Notes: generated by a model not told the origin, from the letters alone. 50,229 bases of DNA from an uncultured Muribaculaceae bacterium (GCA_910588035.1 CAJUPY010000016.1:13585-63813), one strand, 5' to 3'; numbered from the stretch's first letter, positions 26,048-35,117 are shown. Numbers and translations: made by a program.

Positions 26048-27354
26048 TTCAATTTCTTATATTTATCGATTTCAAGAATATAGACAGGTTCAGGCTCATG
26101 CTCCAAAGCCTTCTCACCGTCGCCCTGAACGGTGTGCTGCACAAAAATGTGGAGTTTACGGGTCTTGTTCCAGAGGTTCGTGTCAAAACTCGGCTCCCAT
26201 GCGTCGACAGCAAACGGAGTCAGGTCTACTGTCTTCAGATCACCGTCGAGGCCTTTTTTCGTATAAGTCATCGACACCTTGTTTCCACGCTCGACGTCGC
26301 GGAAGATCATTGCGATGAAATCACCGTCGGCAATGACTCTCGGACGCGAGATCGGAATCATTTTCGTGCCTCCCCCCGAAAGCGAGAACGGAGTCTCACG
26401 CTGTGACATCTGACGCGTCTTCCACTCCTTGCCATCGTTCCAGACAAGACGATATTGCGGCACCGTGGAAGCGGCATCGCGCCAATATGTCGCGATGTAA
26501 GGGTGTGAATCGCGGTCGGCGGTCATGCTGGTCTGGTTAATCAACTCCGACTTCTGCGGAACAGAGCATGCCACCTCGGCCGTGGCCATTGTGATCGGCA
26601 GTTTGTAGACTTCGCCGGTCGATTTGCGCCAGGTGACACCGCCGTCGTCAGAAACGGCGTAGCACAGATCATGGTTTGTCTCGACGAGCCACGTCTCGCG
26701 CCACACCCACGAAATGTGAATGCGGTCTGATGCGTCGACGTAGATCTGCCAATAGGCATTCCGCTCGTTCTCTCCGTCAATCAGAATATCATGGACGCGT
26801 TTCCATTTTCTTTCAGCCACCGAAAAACGGTTCATCACCAGATTTCCGCGGCCCGATGAGCCTGAACGATAGACAAAAATCAGATCTCCGTCAGAGAGCG
26901 TGTAGAATTCTGGATAAGTCACATTGCCCTCGTCATCGCCGGTCATCGATATTTTAGGACCGAGTTCAAGCGAACCGGGTGCTACCGACACGGCGTAGTT
27001 TAGAGGATGTCCATGGTGGTCAAACGAGCAGTGAATGTATCCGTCGCCGTCGACGCCGATGCTGATTATATTGTGCCCGTCGCGCACATTGCCCTTGAAT
27101 TGCGACCGTCTGACTTCCCATTTGTCTGTACCTGACTTACGTTTGGCAAGAGTCACATAACCTTCGGGGTCATAATATGCCACATACTGACAGTCACCAT
27201 GTGTGACGACCGAATTTGTCCGGAACACGGCGGTGTTGACCGAAGTTCCGCTGTATCCCTCGCCAACCTCGACAAGACGGTGTGAATCCTTGGCAAGAAC
27301 AGGCGATAGAGTGGCGATAAACGCCGCAAAAAATGTGATGAAGATTCGTTTCAT
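26044..27354 (-). CDS. BNR-4 repeat propeller protein, putative glycan lyase or hydrolase
   Basis: 436 residues from ATG 27354, which gives a clean signal peptide (MKRIFITFF, ending at SPVLAK). The mature protein has repeated beta-propeller units (for example VDGDGYIHCSFDHHGHPL and DASDRIHISWVW) of the BNR-4 type. That fold is shared by ulvan lyases PL24/PL25 and by GH145 rhamnosidases, so a catalytic role is plausible; which reaction cannot be decided here. The His-rich stretch near residues 110-115 is a candidate active-site region. The stop overlaps the GH43 start (ATGA). The -7 element is at 27379-27386. Confidence 0.78.
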   Translation of the reverse strand: MKRIFITFFAAFIATLSPVLAKDSHRLVEVGEGYSGTSVNTAVFRTNSVVTHGDCQYVAYYDPEGYVTLAKRKSGTDKWEVRRSQFKGNVRDGHNIISIGVDGDGYIHCSFDHHGHPLNYAVSVAPGSLELGPKISMTGDDEGNVTYPEFYTLSDGDLIFVYRSGSSGRGNLVMNRFSVAERKWKRVHDILIDGENERNAYWQIYVDASDRIHISWVWRETWLVETNHDLCYAVSDDGGVTWRKSTGEVYKLPITMATAEVACSVPQKSELINQTSMTADRDSHPYIATYWRDAASTVPQYRLVWNDGKEWKTRQMSQRETPFSLSGGGTKMIPISRPRVIADGDFIAMIFRDVERGNKVSMTYTKKGLDGDLKTVDLTPFAVDAWEPSFDTNLWNKTRKLHIFVQHTVQGDGEKALEHEPEPVYILEIDKYKKLK

Positions 27355-27378
27355 TTCGCTTTTTTCATGGATATGCCG

Positions 27379-27386
27379 CAAAATTA
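27379..27386 (-). promoter_or_regulatory. -7 element (TAATTTTG) for the BNR-4/GH43 pair
   Basis: Exact TAnnTTTG match on the minus strand, 25 bases before the ATG at 27354. No clear -33 TTTG is visible at the proper distance, so an activator may be needed. Confidence 0.5.
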
Positions 27387-27443
27387 CTCAAAAAAATCAT
27401 GAATCATAGTGTCTGATTAGTTCATTAGCTGCATGATTAAGAC

Positions 27444-27484
27444 AAAACGGGCTGCATCAACCGTTTTTTGACGCAGCCCGTTTT
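27444..27484. terminator. Bidirectional-looking terminator after the TonB/DUF5689 operon
   Basis: A perfect 12-bp stem, AAAACGGGCTGC (27444-27455) with GCAGCCCGTTTT (27473-27484). On the minus strand it is followed by GTTTTGTC. It ends the operon that begins with the TonB receptor. Confidence 0.85.
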
Positions 27485-27500
27485 CGTTTGACGGCTAAGT

Positions 27501-27671
27501 TCAGATAAATGCGCCGACCAGATCGAGCACACCACCGATCATCACGATGATGCCGATTATCTTTATAACTGTCGACAATGTGCCTGTTGCATTGACCATA
27601 GAGGGAACACGGTCAAAGATAAACCAACCGATGATAATCCAAACTATGGCCCAGATAAGACTTGCTACCAT
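27501..27671 (-). CDS. 56-residue two-helix membrane protein
   Basis: A short gene read directly from the sequence: ATG at 27671, TGA at 27501. It begins MVASLIWAIVWIIIGWFIF and ends MIGGVLDLVGAFI. It has two hydrophobic segments (about 4-19 and 34-56) separated by a short polar turn (DRVPSMVNATG). I recognise no named family with certainty. It starts 11 bases after the stop of the large DUF5689/DUF6359 lipoprotein and ends just before the operon terminator, so it is probably the last gene of that operon. The reading frame uses normal codons and is intact. That it is expressed is inferred from position. Confidence 0.7.
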   Translation of the reverse strand: MVASLIWAIVWIIIGWFIFDRVPSMVNATGTLSTVIKIIGIIVMIGGVLDLVGAFI

Positions 27672-27682
27672 GATGATTATGT

Positions 27683-30610
27683 TTAAAGTGTTTTATATTC
27701 TGTTACGGTCTTGAATCCGTTGGAACCGAAGTATCGCTCGACATTACCTTTGAGCATGACCTCTTTCTTGTAGTTGCCGGGGTTGTCCTGAAGGTTGAGT
27801 GCGTTTCTGACAGCTCCTGAAGGCAACTGGACGGGTATACATTTCGACAGATCGGTCACATCGGCCGACGGAGCGAGCAGCAGATTGGTCTTGACGGTAG
27901 CCGAGGCGTCGAAGTGGGCACCCGACGAGAGTACCTGACCTTCGACCCAACCGACAATGTAGCCCTTGGTCCATACGCCGGTGCCGGTCGCCGTGCCGGC
28001 AATGATCTGCTCTACCGTCCAGGGTGATGTTTCCGTTCCACCGTCACCCGGGGTTGGGGTGTCGGGTTTTGTCGATCCGCCGACGACATATTTCGAAACA
28101 GACTTCAAACCCATTGTGCCGAAATATTTCTCTACCGATCCACACAGTTTCACATGTTTCTTGTAGTTACCTGGATTATTCTGGAGGTTCAGGGCATTTC
28201 TGACCTCACCCGAAGGCAGTTGGACAGGAATACACTTCGACAGATCTGTCTCGTCGGCCGAGGCGGCGAGTATGACATTGGTGGCTACGGTAGCATCTGC
28301 ATTGAAGCGTGCACCGTCGGCGAGCGTCTTGCCGTCGATCCAACCGACAATATAGCCTTCGACCCAGGTCGAGGTGCCGGTAGCGGCTCCCGAGATCACC
28401 TGAGTGACACTCCACGGTTCGTTCTCCGAACCGGCTCCGGTCGACGGTGTGTCACCGCCGGGCTCATCGCCAGGTTTGACCGAAGGTGTTCCCTCCATTT
28501 CATAGAGAACCGGAAGAACTCCGGTTTCAGAGGGGTATGCTCCAAACGAGGTATATTGTGCAGAATACTGAATCCACTTGCTGTTGCCTGTGTTGGTGAT
28601 CTTCACCGTTCCGTCGGCCTGAGGTTCGACTGTCCAGACATAGGTCTTATCTGAAGCGTTGAGTGTGCGGCTGAGCTGGAACGAATTGAAGTCGCCGCTC
28701 ATGTAGAGATAACGGCCATAGCTGTCAGAGATGTAATATCCGCCGGCAGTCGCGGTGAACACGAATCCGAGCGATTCCTTTGCGTTGATCACTCCGGCCG
28801 AGGCAGTGACGTTCTCAGTGTAGAGCCAGCCGTATGAAGCTCCGGCATCGGCAGGTTTGGCCGCCGTTTTGTCGCCGGTTGTAAACATGTAGGCTTTTCC
28901 ACCCGTGACATTTGTCGCCTTGGTGAATTTGCGCGTATCTCCGGTCGGCGGGGTGACAGTGCCGGCACCGTCGAGTTTATATTCTGTCGGACTCTTCACA
29001 CCGGTTTTTCCGAAATATTTCTCGATCGAACCGAGCAGTGCAACAGCTTTCTTGTAGTTGCCGGGGTTGTCCTGAAGATTGATCGCGTTGCGCAGGTCAC
29101 CGACGGGAAGCTGAACCGGAATACACTTCGCGAGATCGGTCTCGTCGGGGGTGTTTGCAAGTAGAACATTTGACTTCACTGTTGCCGAAGCATCGAAGTG
29201 TGCTCCCGACGAGAGCACCTGGCCTTCGACCCAGCCTACGATGTAGCCCTTGACCCAGGTCGATGTGCCGGAGGCAGTGCCGGAGATAACCTGAGAGATG
29301 TTCCACGGGGTGGCTTCCTGGCCGTCACCGGCAGGAACTGACGTACCTTCGATTGTGACGCCGTCGATCTTGAACTGGTCTGCACCGCCGGCGTTGTCGA
29401 TGATTCCCCATGTGTCCATATATTTGCCGAAGTTACCGATAACCCAGATCTGCTTCTTGTAGTTGGCCGGATTGTCAACAAGGTTGCCGTATTGACGCAA
29501 CGGAGAGTTCTGCGGCAGAGAGATGACGAGACATTTTGTGATGTCGGTGCAGTCGGCGTCGGGAGCGATGACAAGCGTGTTGTTCATCACTACGTCGGCG
29601 GTCCACTCTATGTCGCTGCTCGATGTGACTTTCTCAACCTCGGGGGCGACGGCACCGACAATGTAGCCGGTCACCCAGCCCGCACCCTGCTGCGACGCGC
29701 TCTCGATTTCGATTACCTGAGGTACGGTGTAGGGATTCTTCTCCGTTCCGAGATTCTCGGTCGGATCTCCGATGTTCATCAGGTCGTCGGTCGAACGCAG
29801 CAACAGCTGCCAGTCTCCACTGTAGAAACCGAGCACACCGACAACGTCGAGCCGTTTGTCGGGTATCTTGTAGTTCCAGAATTTGGCATAACCCGATGTG
29901 CGCACATTGATTGAGCCGCCATTGACAATGAGTTTCTGATTGTAGCCGCTCGAATGATATTCATCACACAATGCCTCACCCGGATTCTCAAAGACACAGT
30001 CATTGAACCTGACGAGCTGACCTTGCCATTTCTTCAGATCATCGGCATCACTGACATTGATCTCAGAAAGGTCACGTATCAACTCCGGGGTAATTTTGTC
30101 GGGCTCCGGAAGACCGTTGAGCTCTGCATGCTGATAAAACAGCTCGGGAGCCATGAACGAGGTCTCGTAGCAGTTGCCCTGGTCATACCATTCGGGATAT
30201 CCGAGCTGGAACATTCCGTTGTATTTTCCGGCATACATCTCGGTGAGGTCGATGACGATCTCCTGGCCGATGCGGTAGTTCAGATAGAGATTATAGCGGT
30301 TGATCGAGATCGGCAGTGCAGCCGACTCGTCGCGAATGTAAAGACACTTGAAAATGTTGCCGTCTTCGTCAGACGACAGAACGCGTCCCGATATAATATA
30401 ATGTGTGCCGTCTTCGCGCGTTCCGACCTCACCACAGTAGTTGGTCTCGGTTTTCCAGAACGCATCTTTGAACTCGGCGATGGTCGTGTTGGGGGTAAGT
30501 TGCGCCGCGGGCACTTTTTCGGGCATGTCGTCGAAATCATCTTGACATGCGGTCAGGCCGAGTGCCATAATCGAGGCGGCTCCGAGGAGCAGATGTTTAA
30601 AACTTCTCAT
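27683..30610 (-). CDS. DUF5689 lipoprotein with four DUF6359 repeats
   Basis: 975 residues, lipoprotein (GLTAC, Cys 22). A DUF5689 domain (about 40-285) has HYIISGRVLSSDEDGN and YNGMFQLGYPEWY. DUF6359-type units follow: a divergent one (about 290-430), then #2 (434-541), #3 (731-842) and #4 (863-975). Each of the last three has the pattern W-x-V/I-x-Q-I/V-I, GYIVGW and DNPGNYKK or close variants. Between #2 and #3 sits a beta-trefoil-like module (about 560-705) also found in the upstream lipoprotein. These domains look OB-fold-like. The ligand is unknown. Third gene of the TonB-receptor operon, 26 bases after its neighbour. Confidence 0.8.
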   Translation of the reverse strand: MRSFKHLLLGAASIMALGLTACQDDFDDMPEKVPAAQLTPNTTIAEFKDAFWKTETNYCGEVGTREDGTHYIISGRVLSSDEDGNIFKCLYIRDESAALPISINRYNLYLNYRIGQEIVIDLTEMYAGKYNGMFQLGYPEWYDQGNCYETSFMAPELFYQHAELNGLPEPDKITPELIRDLSEINVSDADDLKKWQGQLVRFNDCVFENPGEALCDEYHSSGYNQKLIVNGGSINVRTSGYAKFWNYKIPDKRLDVVGVLGFYSGDWQLLLRSTDDLMNIGDPTENLGTEKNPYTVPQVIEIESASQQGAGWVTGYIVGAVAPEVEKVTSSSDIEWTADVVMNNTLVIAPDADCTDITKCLVISLPQNSPLRQYGNLVDNPANYKKQIWVIGNFGKYMDTWGIIDNAGGADQFKIDGVTIEGTSVPAGDGQEATPWNISQVISGTASGTSTWVKGYIVGWVEGQVLSSGAHFDASATVKSNVLLANTPDETDLAKCIPVQLPVGDLRNAINLQDNPGNYKKAVALLGSIEKYFGKTGVKSPTEYKLDGAGTVTPPTGDTRKFTKATNVTGGKAYMFTTGDKTAAKPADAGASYGWLYTENVTASAGVINAKESLGFVFTATAGGYYISDSYGRYLYMSGDFNSFQLSRTLNASDKTYVWTVEPQADGTVKITNTGNSKWIQYSAQYTSFGAYPSETGVLPVLYEMEGTPSVKPGDEPGGDTPSTGAGSENEPWSVTQVISGAATGTSTWVEGYIVGWIDGKTLADGARFNADATVATNVILAASADETDLSKCIPVQLPSGEVRNALNLQNNPGNYKKHVKLCGSVEKYFGTMGLKSVSKYVVGGSTKPDTPTPGDGGTETSPWTVEQIIAGTATGTGVWTKGYIVGWVEGQVLSSGAHFDASATVKTNLLLAPSADVTDLSKCIPVQLPSGAVRNALNLQDNPGNYKKEVMLKGNVERYFGSNGFKTVTEYKTL

Positions 30611-30636
30611 ATATCATGTTGTGAAGTGTTCTTGAA

Positions 30637-31947
30637 TCAGTCTATTTTCTCGAATAAGACGGGGAGGAACGACGCGTCTTGTGTGGAGCTGTAGGAACCG
30701 TAGGAGGTGTAGCCCGACGAGTACTGTATCCACTTTCCGCGGGCTACGTTCTTGATTGTGGCGGTTCCGTCGGCCGCGATCGCGACAGTCCAGACAAATT
30801 CGTTGCCGTCGCCGAGGGTAGCTGTCACATTGAAGTTGTTCTTACCCTGGTCGTCCATGTAGATGTAGCGTCCGTCGGGTTGCTGTATTGTGAAACCGTC
30901 GCCCTTGGCCGTGAAGGTGAACGCCGACGACATGCCGCCGGTGAAGACTCCGTTTTCGGGTTTCACATCTTCGACATAGAAATAGCCGAAGTCACGGGTC
31001 GAGGCCACGGGGGTGGCGAGTTTGGCGTTGTCGGCCACAAAAGCGTAGCTCTTGCCGCTCTCGACTTTTGTCGCACGTCGGTATTCCGACTGACCGACAG
31101 GCTTTGCATCTGCGTTGAAACCGATCAATCCCGACAGGCCGATCAGCTCAAGCTGAAAATCATTGTTGAACTGACCGAGAATGCCTACCACCGAACCATA
31201 TCCGCCCGGAATGGTCTCGTAGTAGAAACTCGAATAGCCGCTGTTGCGCACGATCAGCTTGTTACCGGCCTTGTCACTGATGATGCGGTTGGTGGTGTTC
31301 TGATAGGTAGAGAACGTCTCGCCCGCATTTTCCCAATAGACATCGTCAAATCTGACCAGACGGCTCACTGTCGTGATCGTCTTTTTCTGGTCATTTGCAA
31401 TCGAAGCGAGGTCTGACAGTTTGAGCACCAGAGTGTCGACCTCGGCGGGACAGGCCCAACCGACAGGCTGTGCGTGAAGCGCGAGTGTGGACTCTTCGAG
31501 GAACGAGGTCTGCAACCCGCCGTTATAGGCCTCGGGACGGCCGATCTGCATCAGGTTGGCATATTTTCCGACATGAAGTCCGGTCATGTTGATGTACACT
31601 TCCTGGCCAAAGTGATATGTGCCGTAGAGTTCCTTCTGGTTTACGCTGACCGGAATGGCTGCCGTTCCGTCAAAGATGACAAATTTCTTGAAAATGTTGC
31701 CTGTCGAGTCGGCCGAGATCACGCGGCCCTTGATGATCAGCGAGTCGCCTTCCTCAGTCAGACCCACTTCGTCACAATAGTTGCCGTCGGTTTTCCAATA
31801 GGCGGTTTTCAATTGTTCGATTGTCGTATTGGCCTCCCAGCGTGTCTGGGGCACGGCCAGCGGCGGCTGCTCGAAATCGTTGTCACATGAGGTGAACGCC
31901 GTAGCTCCGAGCATCAGGGCCGATATGTATATTATTGATCGTTTCAT
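30637..31947 (-). CDS. DUF5689 lipoprotein
   Basis: 436 residues, lipoprotein (AFTSC, Cys 20). The DUF5689 domain (about 35-270) parallels that of the downstream 975-residue protein: NTTIEQLKTAYWKTDGNYC, IIKGRVISADSTGN, a central IPVSVNQKELY strand and the end segment YGSVVGILGQFNNDFQL. Residues 288-436 form the same beta-trefoil-like module seen in that protein, ending near GKWIQYSSGYTSYG. The pair are probably surface or periplasmic partners of the TonB receptor whose stop lies 29 bases upstream. Which ligand they bind is not known. No SusD-like helical protein is present. Confidence 0.8.
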   Translation of the reverse strand: MKRSIIYISALMLGATAFTSCDNDFEQPPLAVPQTRWEANTTIEQLKTAYWKTDGNYCDEVGLTEEGDSLIIKGRVISADSTGNIFKKFVIFDGTAAIPVSVNQKELYGTYHFGQEVYINMTGLHVGKYANLMQIGRPEAYNGGLQTSFLEESTLALHAQPVGWACPAEVDTLVLKLSDLASIANDQKKTITTVSRLVRFDDVYWENAGETFSTYQNTTNRIISDKAGNKLIVRNSGYSSFYYETIPGGYGSVVGILGQFNNDFQLELIGLSGLIGFNADAKPVGQSEYRRATKVESGKSYAFVADNAKLATPVASTRDFGYFYVEDVKPENGVFTGGMSSAFTFTAKGDGFTIQQPDGRYIYMDDQGKNNFNVTATLGDGNEFVWTVAIAADGTATIKNVARGKWIQYSSGYTSYGSYSSTQDASFLPVLFEKID

Positions 31948-31976
31948 CGTTTAATCGTTTTTGATTTGAAGCGGAA

Positions 31977-34748
31977 TCAGAAGCGTATTCCGACATTTAG
32001 GAACACTTTTGTTCCCTGGGCGTAGGTATACTTGTTGGGATATTTGTTGAGATTCCAGTCTGTGCGGTCGATACGTCCCTGCTGATATGCATTGTTCATG
32101 ATATTGCGGTTGTTGAGAATGTTGTCGACACTGAGATTGAAATTCATCGAGATCTGTCGGTTGATGTAGACGAGTTTGCCGATCGAGGCGTTGAGCACAA
32201 ACGCATCTTTCATCTCGGCCTGGTCTGTCACCTGCTCGAGTTTCTCGGGCAGCACTCCGGGGTAGGGATATTTATCGAAGAGTTTGGGCTGAATCTCATG
32301 GTAGACCGGCGACAGTTTGACGTATGCGTCGCACATGTATGAGGCGTTGATGTTGAAGAACCAGTTTTTCGGGGCCTGCCAGTCGAGACCGAGGTTGAAC
32401 GCGGTCTGTGGCGTTCCGCCGACATAATAGTTCTTCAGATAGATCGTCTGGGTTGTGTCGGCATACATTCCGTTTTCAAACGAACGTGTTCCTTTCGGAT
32501 TGTTGCGGTATTGGTAACGGGCGAAAGTTCCGGCAAGCGACGCGGTCAGCGACGGGGTGATCTTGTAGGCCATGCCGATCTCGACGCCACGGTTGGCGCG
32601 CCGAACGTTCGACAGAACGTAGTTTGTGAATGACGAGAAGTTGTCGTCATAGAAAGCGGTACGCTCGGTAGCGTTGTAGAACTCGGTCCAGTAGCCGGTG
32701 ATCGCACCTCGGAAACGGCGGTAGTTCCACGAGTAGCTGATGTCACCCGAGAGAATACGCTCGCTGCGTGCGTTATCGACGGCCGTGTCCTTGATGCGCG
32801 GAGAGATGTAGACGCTCTCGATCAGAGGGGCATGTGTGCCATATTCGATATGTGCGGTGAAGTAGTTTCGTCCGTCGATCTTGTAGGTCGCGCCGGCTTT
32901 GATGGCAGCGTCATCGAAGTGGTGGGTGGCACCGTGGCCGAGAGAGTTTGACGGAGCGCGTCCGTTGCGCATCTTTCCGTCGCGGTAGAACTGGGTGTAG
33001 GCCATGTTCAAGCCATAGTTGATGTCCCACTGCGGCAGGTTTATCATGTTCTGTATCCAGACATTAGCCTTTATTGCGTGAATGTCATAGTTGTAGCCGA
33101 ATTTATCGCCCTTGTAGACTTTGCGGTTGGGGTTGTCGAGGTCGTTCTGGAGCAGATCGGGGGCAATTGTCACCTCGCGGTCAGAGAACGGGTCGATGTC
33201 GAGCCAGTATTGTCCGCCGAGCAGGTCGCGCACGGTCTTGTAGTATGAAGCCTTGGTGTAGTTCAGTCCGACACCGGCCTGCATCGTGATGTGGTCGTTC
33301 AGACGGTGGTTGAGAGTCGAGTTGAACTGCAACTGAATGTTGTTGCTGTGACGGTTCTCGAGAATGTAGCTCGATCCTTTCTGGTTTTCGGCGTTCTCGG
33401 GCAGCGAGTTCTCATAGTTGTTGAGTTGGTTGACCTGATAGAGACGGTCCCAGTTTATCTGGCGAACAGACTCGTCGGTGCGCCAAAGGTTGGCTATATA
33501 TTCGCTTTCTTCGGTCGGCATGCCATCGTCGTAGAAGTTTGACGGCAGGTTGCGGTAATAGTCGGGCTTCGGGTCAATGGCGTTATACCAGTTTAGGGCC
33601 GAGGTCGAATAGTTGACCGAGCGGAACGCTACGCCGGTGTTGAGCGAGGTGTTGCTGTTGGGCTTGAAAATCCAGTTGAGCATGAAAGTCGGGTCAAACG
33701 ACTCGACGATTCGTGCCGAACGTTTCTTGCCGTCTTGCCAGCCCCAGTTGGGATTGTAGAGGTTATCGTCGGCAAGATCATATGCTTCCTGGAAGGTGGC
33801 CGAGGCTGTCGCACGCTGTGTCGGCGCACCGAAAATCGTCAAGGTCAGCGAGTTGGCCGGGTTGAATACTTTCTCAGCCGAGATGAAGAAACCGGCCGAA
33901 TTGTAGAACGTTCCGTCGATGACACCCTCGTCGGCCCAACGTCCGATCGCGCTCAAGGTCACGCCCCAGCCGCGCTCGTTGATGCCGGTCGAATAGGTGG
34001 CCATGCCGCGGAGCATGTAGTTTGAATTAGTGTAGGCAACCGATCCGTTGAAACCGGGAGCATATTCAGAGGTGATTGTGGAGATGTTGGTCGAACCTCC
34101 GATGTTGCCAAAACCGTAAGAGGCAGCTCCGAGACCGACCGTGTTGGTGCGGTTGCGGAACGCGCGGCTCGTCATGCCGCCGAGAGTCGAGTAGCTGAAA
34201 CGTCCGCGGATCGGGTCATTCATGGCGATGCCGTTGATGTAGGTTGTCTGATACATCGAGTCATAGCCTCGGTAGCGGAAGAACATAGTCGAGAAATCGT
34301 AGTTTGACGCGTTGTAGTAGATGTCGTCGGAAGCTCCGGTCAGAGCTGTGATCGACTGTGCCGATCCTTCGTCATCGTCCATGGCGGCCTCGTCAAAATA
34401 CATGTCTTGCTGCTCCTCGTAATAGGTGTCGAGAAGGTTCTCGCCTGTGATTCTGATCGGTCCGAGGTCGACATTCTGTCCGTTGTAGATGTCGGTCTCG
34501 ACGGTCGCATCGTTAAATCCATAGGCGACGACTGTCAGGGTCACGTTGCCCGGCAAGGCGTTGCTGATGCGGAAATCGCCGGCGACACCTGTCGTCACCG
34601 ATTTCCCCTGGCTCTTGATAGCCACGATCGCTCCCTTGACCGGCATGCCGGTGTCGGCATTGACAATGCTGCCTGAGACGGACGCGGTCTGTGCCAGACC
34701 CGGTAAAACCGCCGTCAGAATCAGCAATAGAAATAGTTTCAGTCTCAT
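31977..34748 (-). CDS. TonB-dependent receptor with carboxypeptidase-like N-domain
   Basis: 923 residues from ATG 34748, which gives a clean Sec signal (MRLKLFLLLILTAV). An N-terminal carboxypeptidase-regulatory-like domain (about 22-105, SGSIVNADTGMPV) is followed by a plug (about 130-260, with YINGIAMNDP and NIGGSTNIST) and a large outer-membrane beta-barrel ending in Phe (FLNVGIRF). It imports an unknown ligand using TonB energy. Unlike SusC it has no SusD partner; two DUF5689 lipoproteins follow instead. The in-frame ATG at 34841 would sit upstream of a plain leader and is rejected. First gene of the four-gene operon. Confidence 0.88.
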   Translation of the reverse strand: MRLKLFLLLILTAVLPGLAQTASVSGSIVNADTGMPVKGAIVAIKSQGKSVTTGVAGDFRISNALPGNVTLTVVAYGFNDATVETDIYNGQNVDLGPIRITGENLLDTYYEEQQDMYFDEAAMDDDEGSAQSITALTGASDDIYYNASNYDFSTMFFRYRGYDSMYQTTYINGIAMNDPIRGRFSYSTLGGMTSRAFRNRTNTVGLGAASYGFGNIGGSTNISTITSEYAPGFNGSVAYTNSNYMLRGMATYSTGINERGWGVTLSAIGRWADEGVIDGTFYNSAGFFISAEKVFNPANSLTLTIFGAPTQRATASATFQEAYDLADDNLYNPNWGWQDGKKRSARIVESFDPTFMLNWIFKPNSNTSLNTGVAFRSVNYSTSALNWYNAIDPKPDYYRNLPSNFYDDGMPTEESEYIANLWRTDESVRQINWDRLYQVNQLNNYENSLPENAENQKGSSYILENRHSNNIQLQFNSTLNHRLNDHITMQAGVGLNYTKASYYKTVRDLLGGQYWLDIDPFSDREVTIAPDLLQNDLDNPNRKVYKGDKFGYNYDIHAIKANVWIQNMINLPQWDINYGLNMAYTQFYRDGKMRNGRAPSNSLGHGATHHFDDAAIKAGATYKIDGRNYFTAHIEYGTHAPLIESVYISPRIKDTAVDNARSERILSGDISYSWNYRRFRGAITGYWTEFYNATERTAFYDDNFSSFTNYVLSNVRRANRGVEIGMAYKITPSLTASLAGTFARYQYRNNPKGTRSFENGMYADTTQTIYLKNYYVGGTPQTAFNLGLDWQAPKNWFFNINASYMCDAYVKLSPVYHEIQPKLFDKYPYPGVLPEKLEQVTDQAEMKDAFVLNASIGKLVYINRQISMNFNLSVDNILNNRNIMNNAYQQGRIDRTDWNLNKYPNKYTYAQGTKVFLNVGIRF

Positions 34749-34871
34749 AGAGGTTGATTTAGTTTTACTGAATAATAAATTACGCATTTTAAGGAAAACA
34801 GACATCAGACTTAAGTCACTGATTTTCAGCCGACCAATCATTCAGACATGTTTTCCCGGTCTTTCATTCTC

Positions 34872-34879
34872 CAAAATTA
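34872..34879 (-). promoter_or_regulatory. -7 element (TAATTTTG) for the TonB/DUF5689 operon
   Basis: Exact TAnnTTTG match on the minus strand, about 124 bases before the receptor ATG. The -33 element is not clear, so control by an activator or a non-primary sigma factor is possible. Confidence 0.5.
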
Positions 34880-35070
34880 AGAAAAAGAATCGAAATAAAT
34901 ATAAAAATTCGCCTGTTTTCGGCGGTTTAATCAGTAGCCAATCGTTTCTCCAATGTTTTTACCTGATTTATTTTGATCGCCGGCGGCAAATAATTTATTT
35001 GCAGTTTATTTGAATTGCCGGCATAATTTGGCAGGCCGGCAGACCGACGATCGCGTTTCCGGCAATGCAA

Positions 35071-35110
35071 AACGAAGACAGCCGGCGTCTGTCGACCGGC
35101 TGTCTTCGTT
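35071..35110 (-). terminator. Strong terminator after tRNA-Gly
   Basis: A perfect 15-bp stem (35071-35085 with 35096-35110) with a 10-base loop. On the minus strand it continues into TTTTGC. It is the only clear terminator after ribH and the two tRNAs. Confidence 0.85.
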
Positions 35111-35117
35111 AAGAGAT

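Larger units (their letters stand above)
34749..35117. other. Intergenic region between the TonB operon and tRNA-Gly
   Basis: 369 bases. It holds the TonB operon promoter element (34872-34879), an AT-rich inverted repeat GCAAATAA/TTATTTGC at 34986-35002, a GC-rich inverted repeat TGCCGGC/GCCGGCA at 35016-35041, and the tRNA-side terminator at 35071-35110. The TonB operon therefore has a leader of about 110 bases. I see no coding frame that looks real. Confidence 0.5.

Noticed and set aside
27683..29310. Repeated DNA considered as a CRISPR or mobile repeat
   Set aside because: The repeats are about 330 bases long, stay in one reading frame and encode protein domains.
34749..35070. Possible riboswitch in the long TonB operon leader
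   Set aside because: The inverted repeats lie upstream of the promoter element rather than in the leader, and no known riboswitch core is recognisable.
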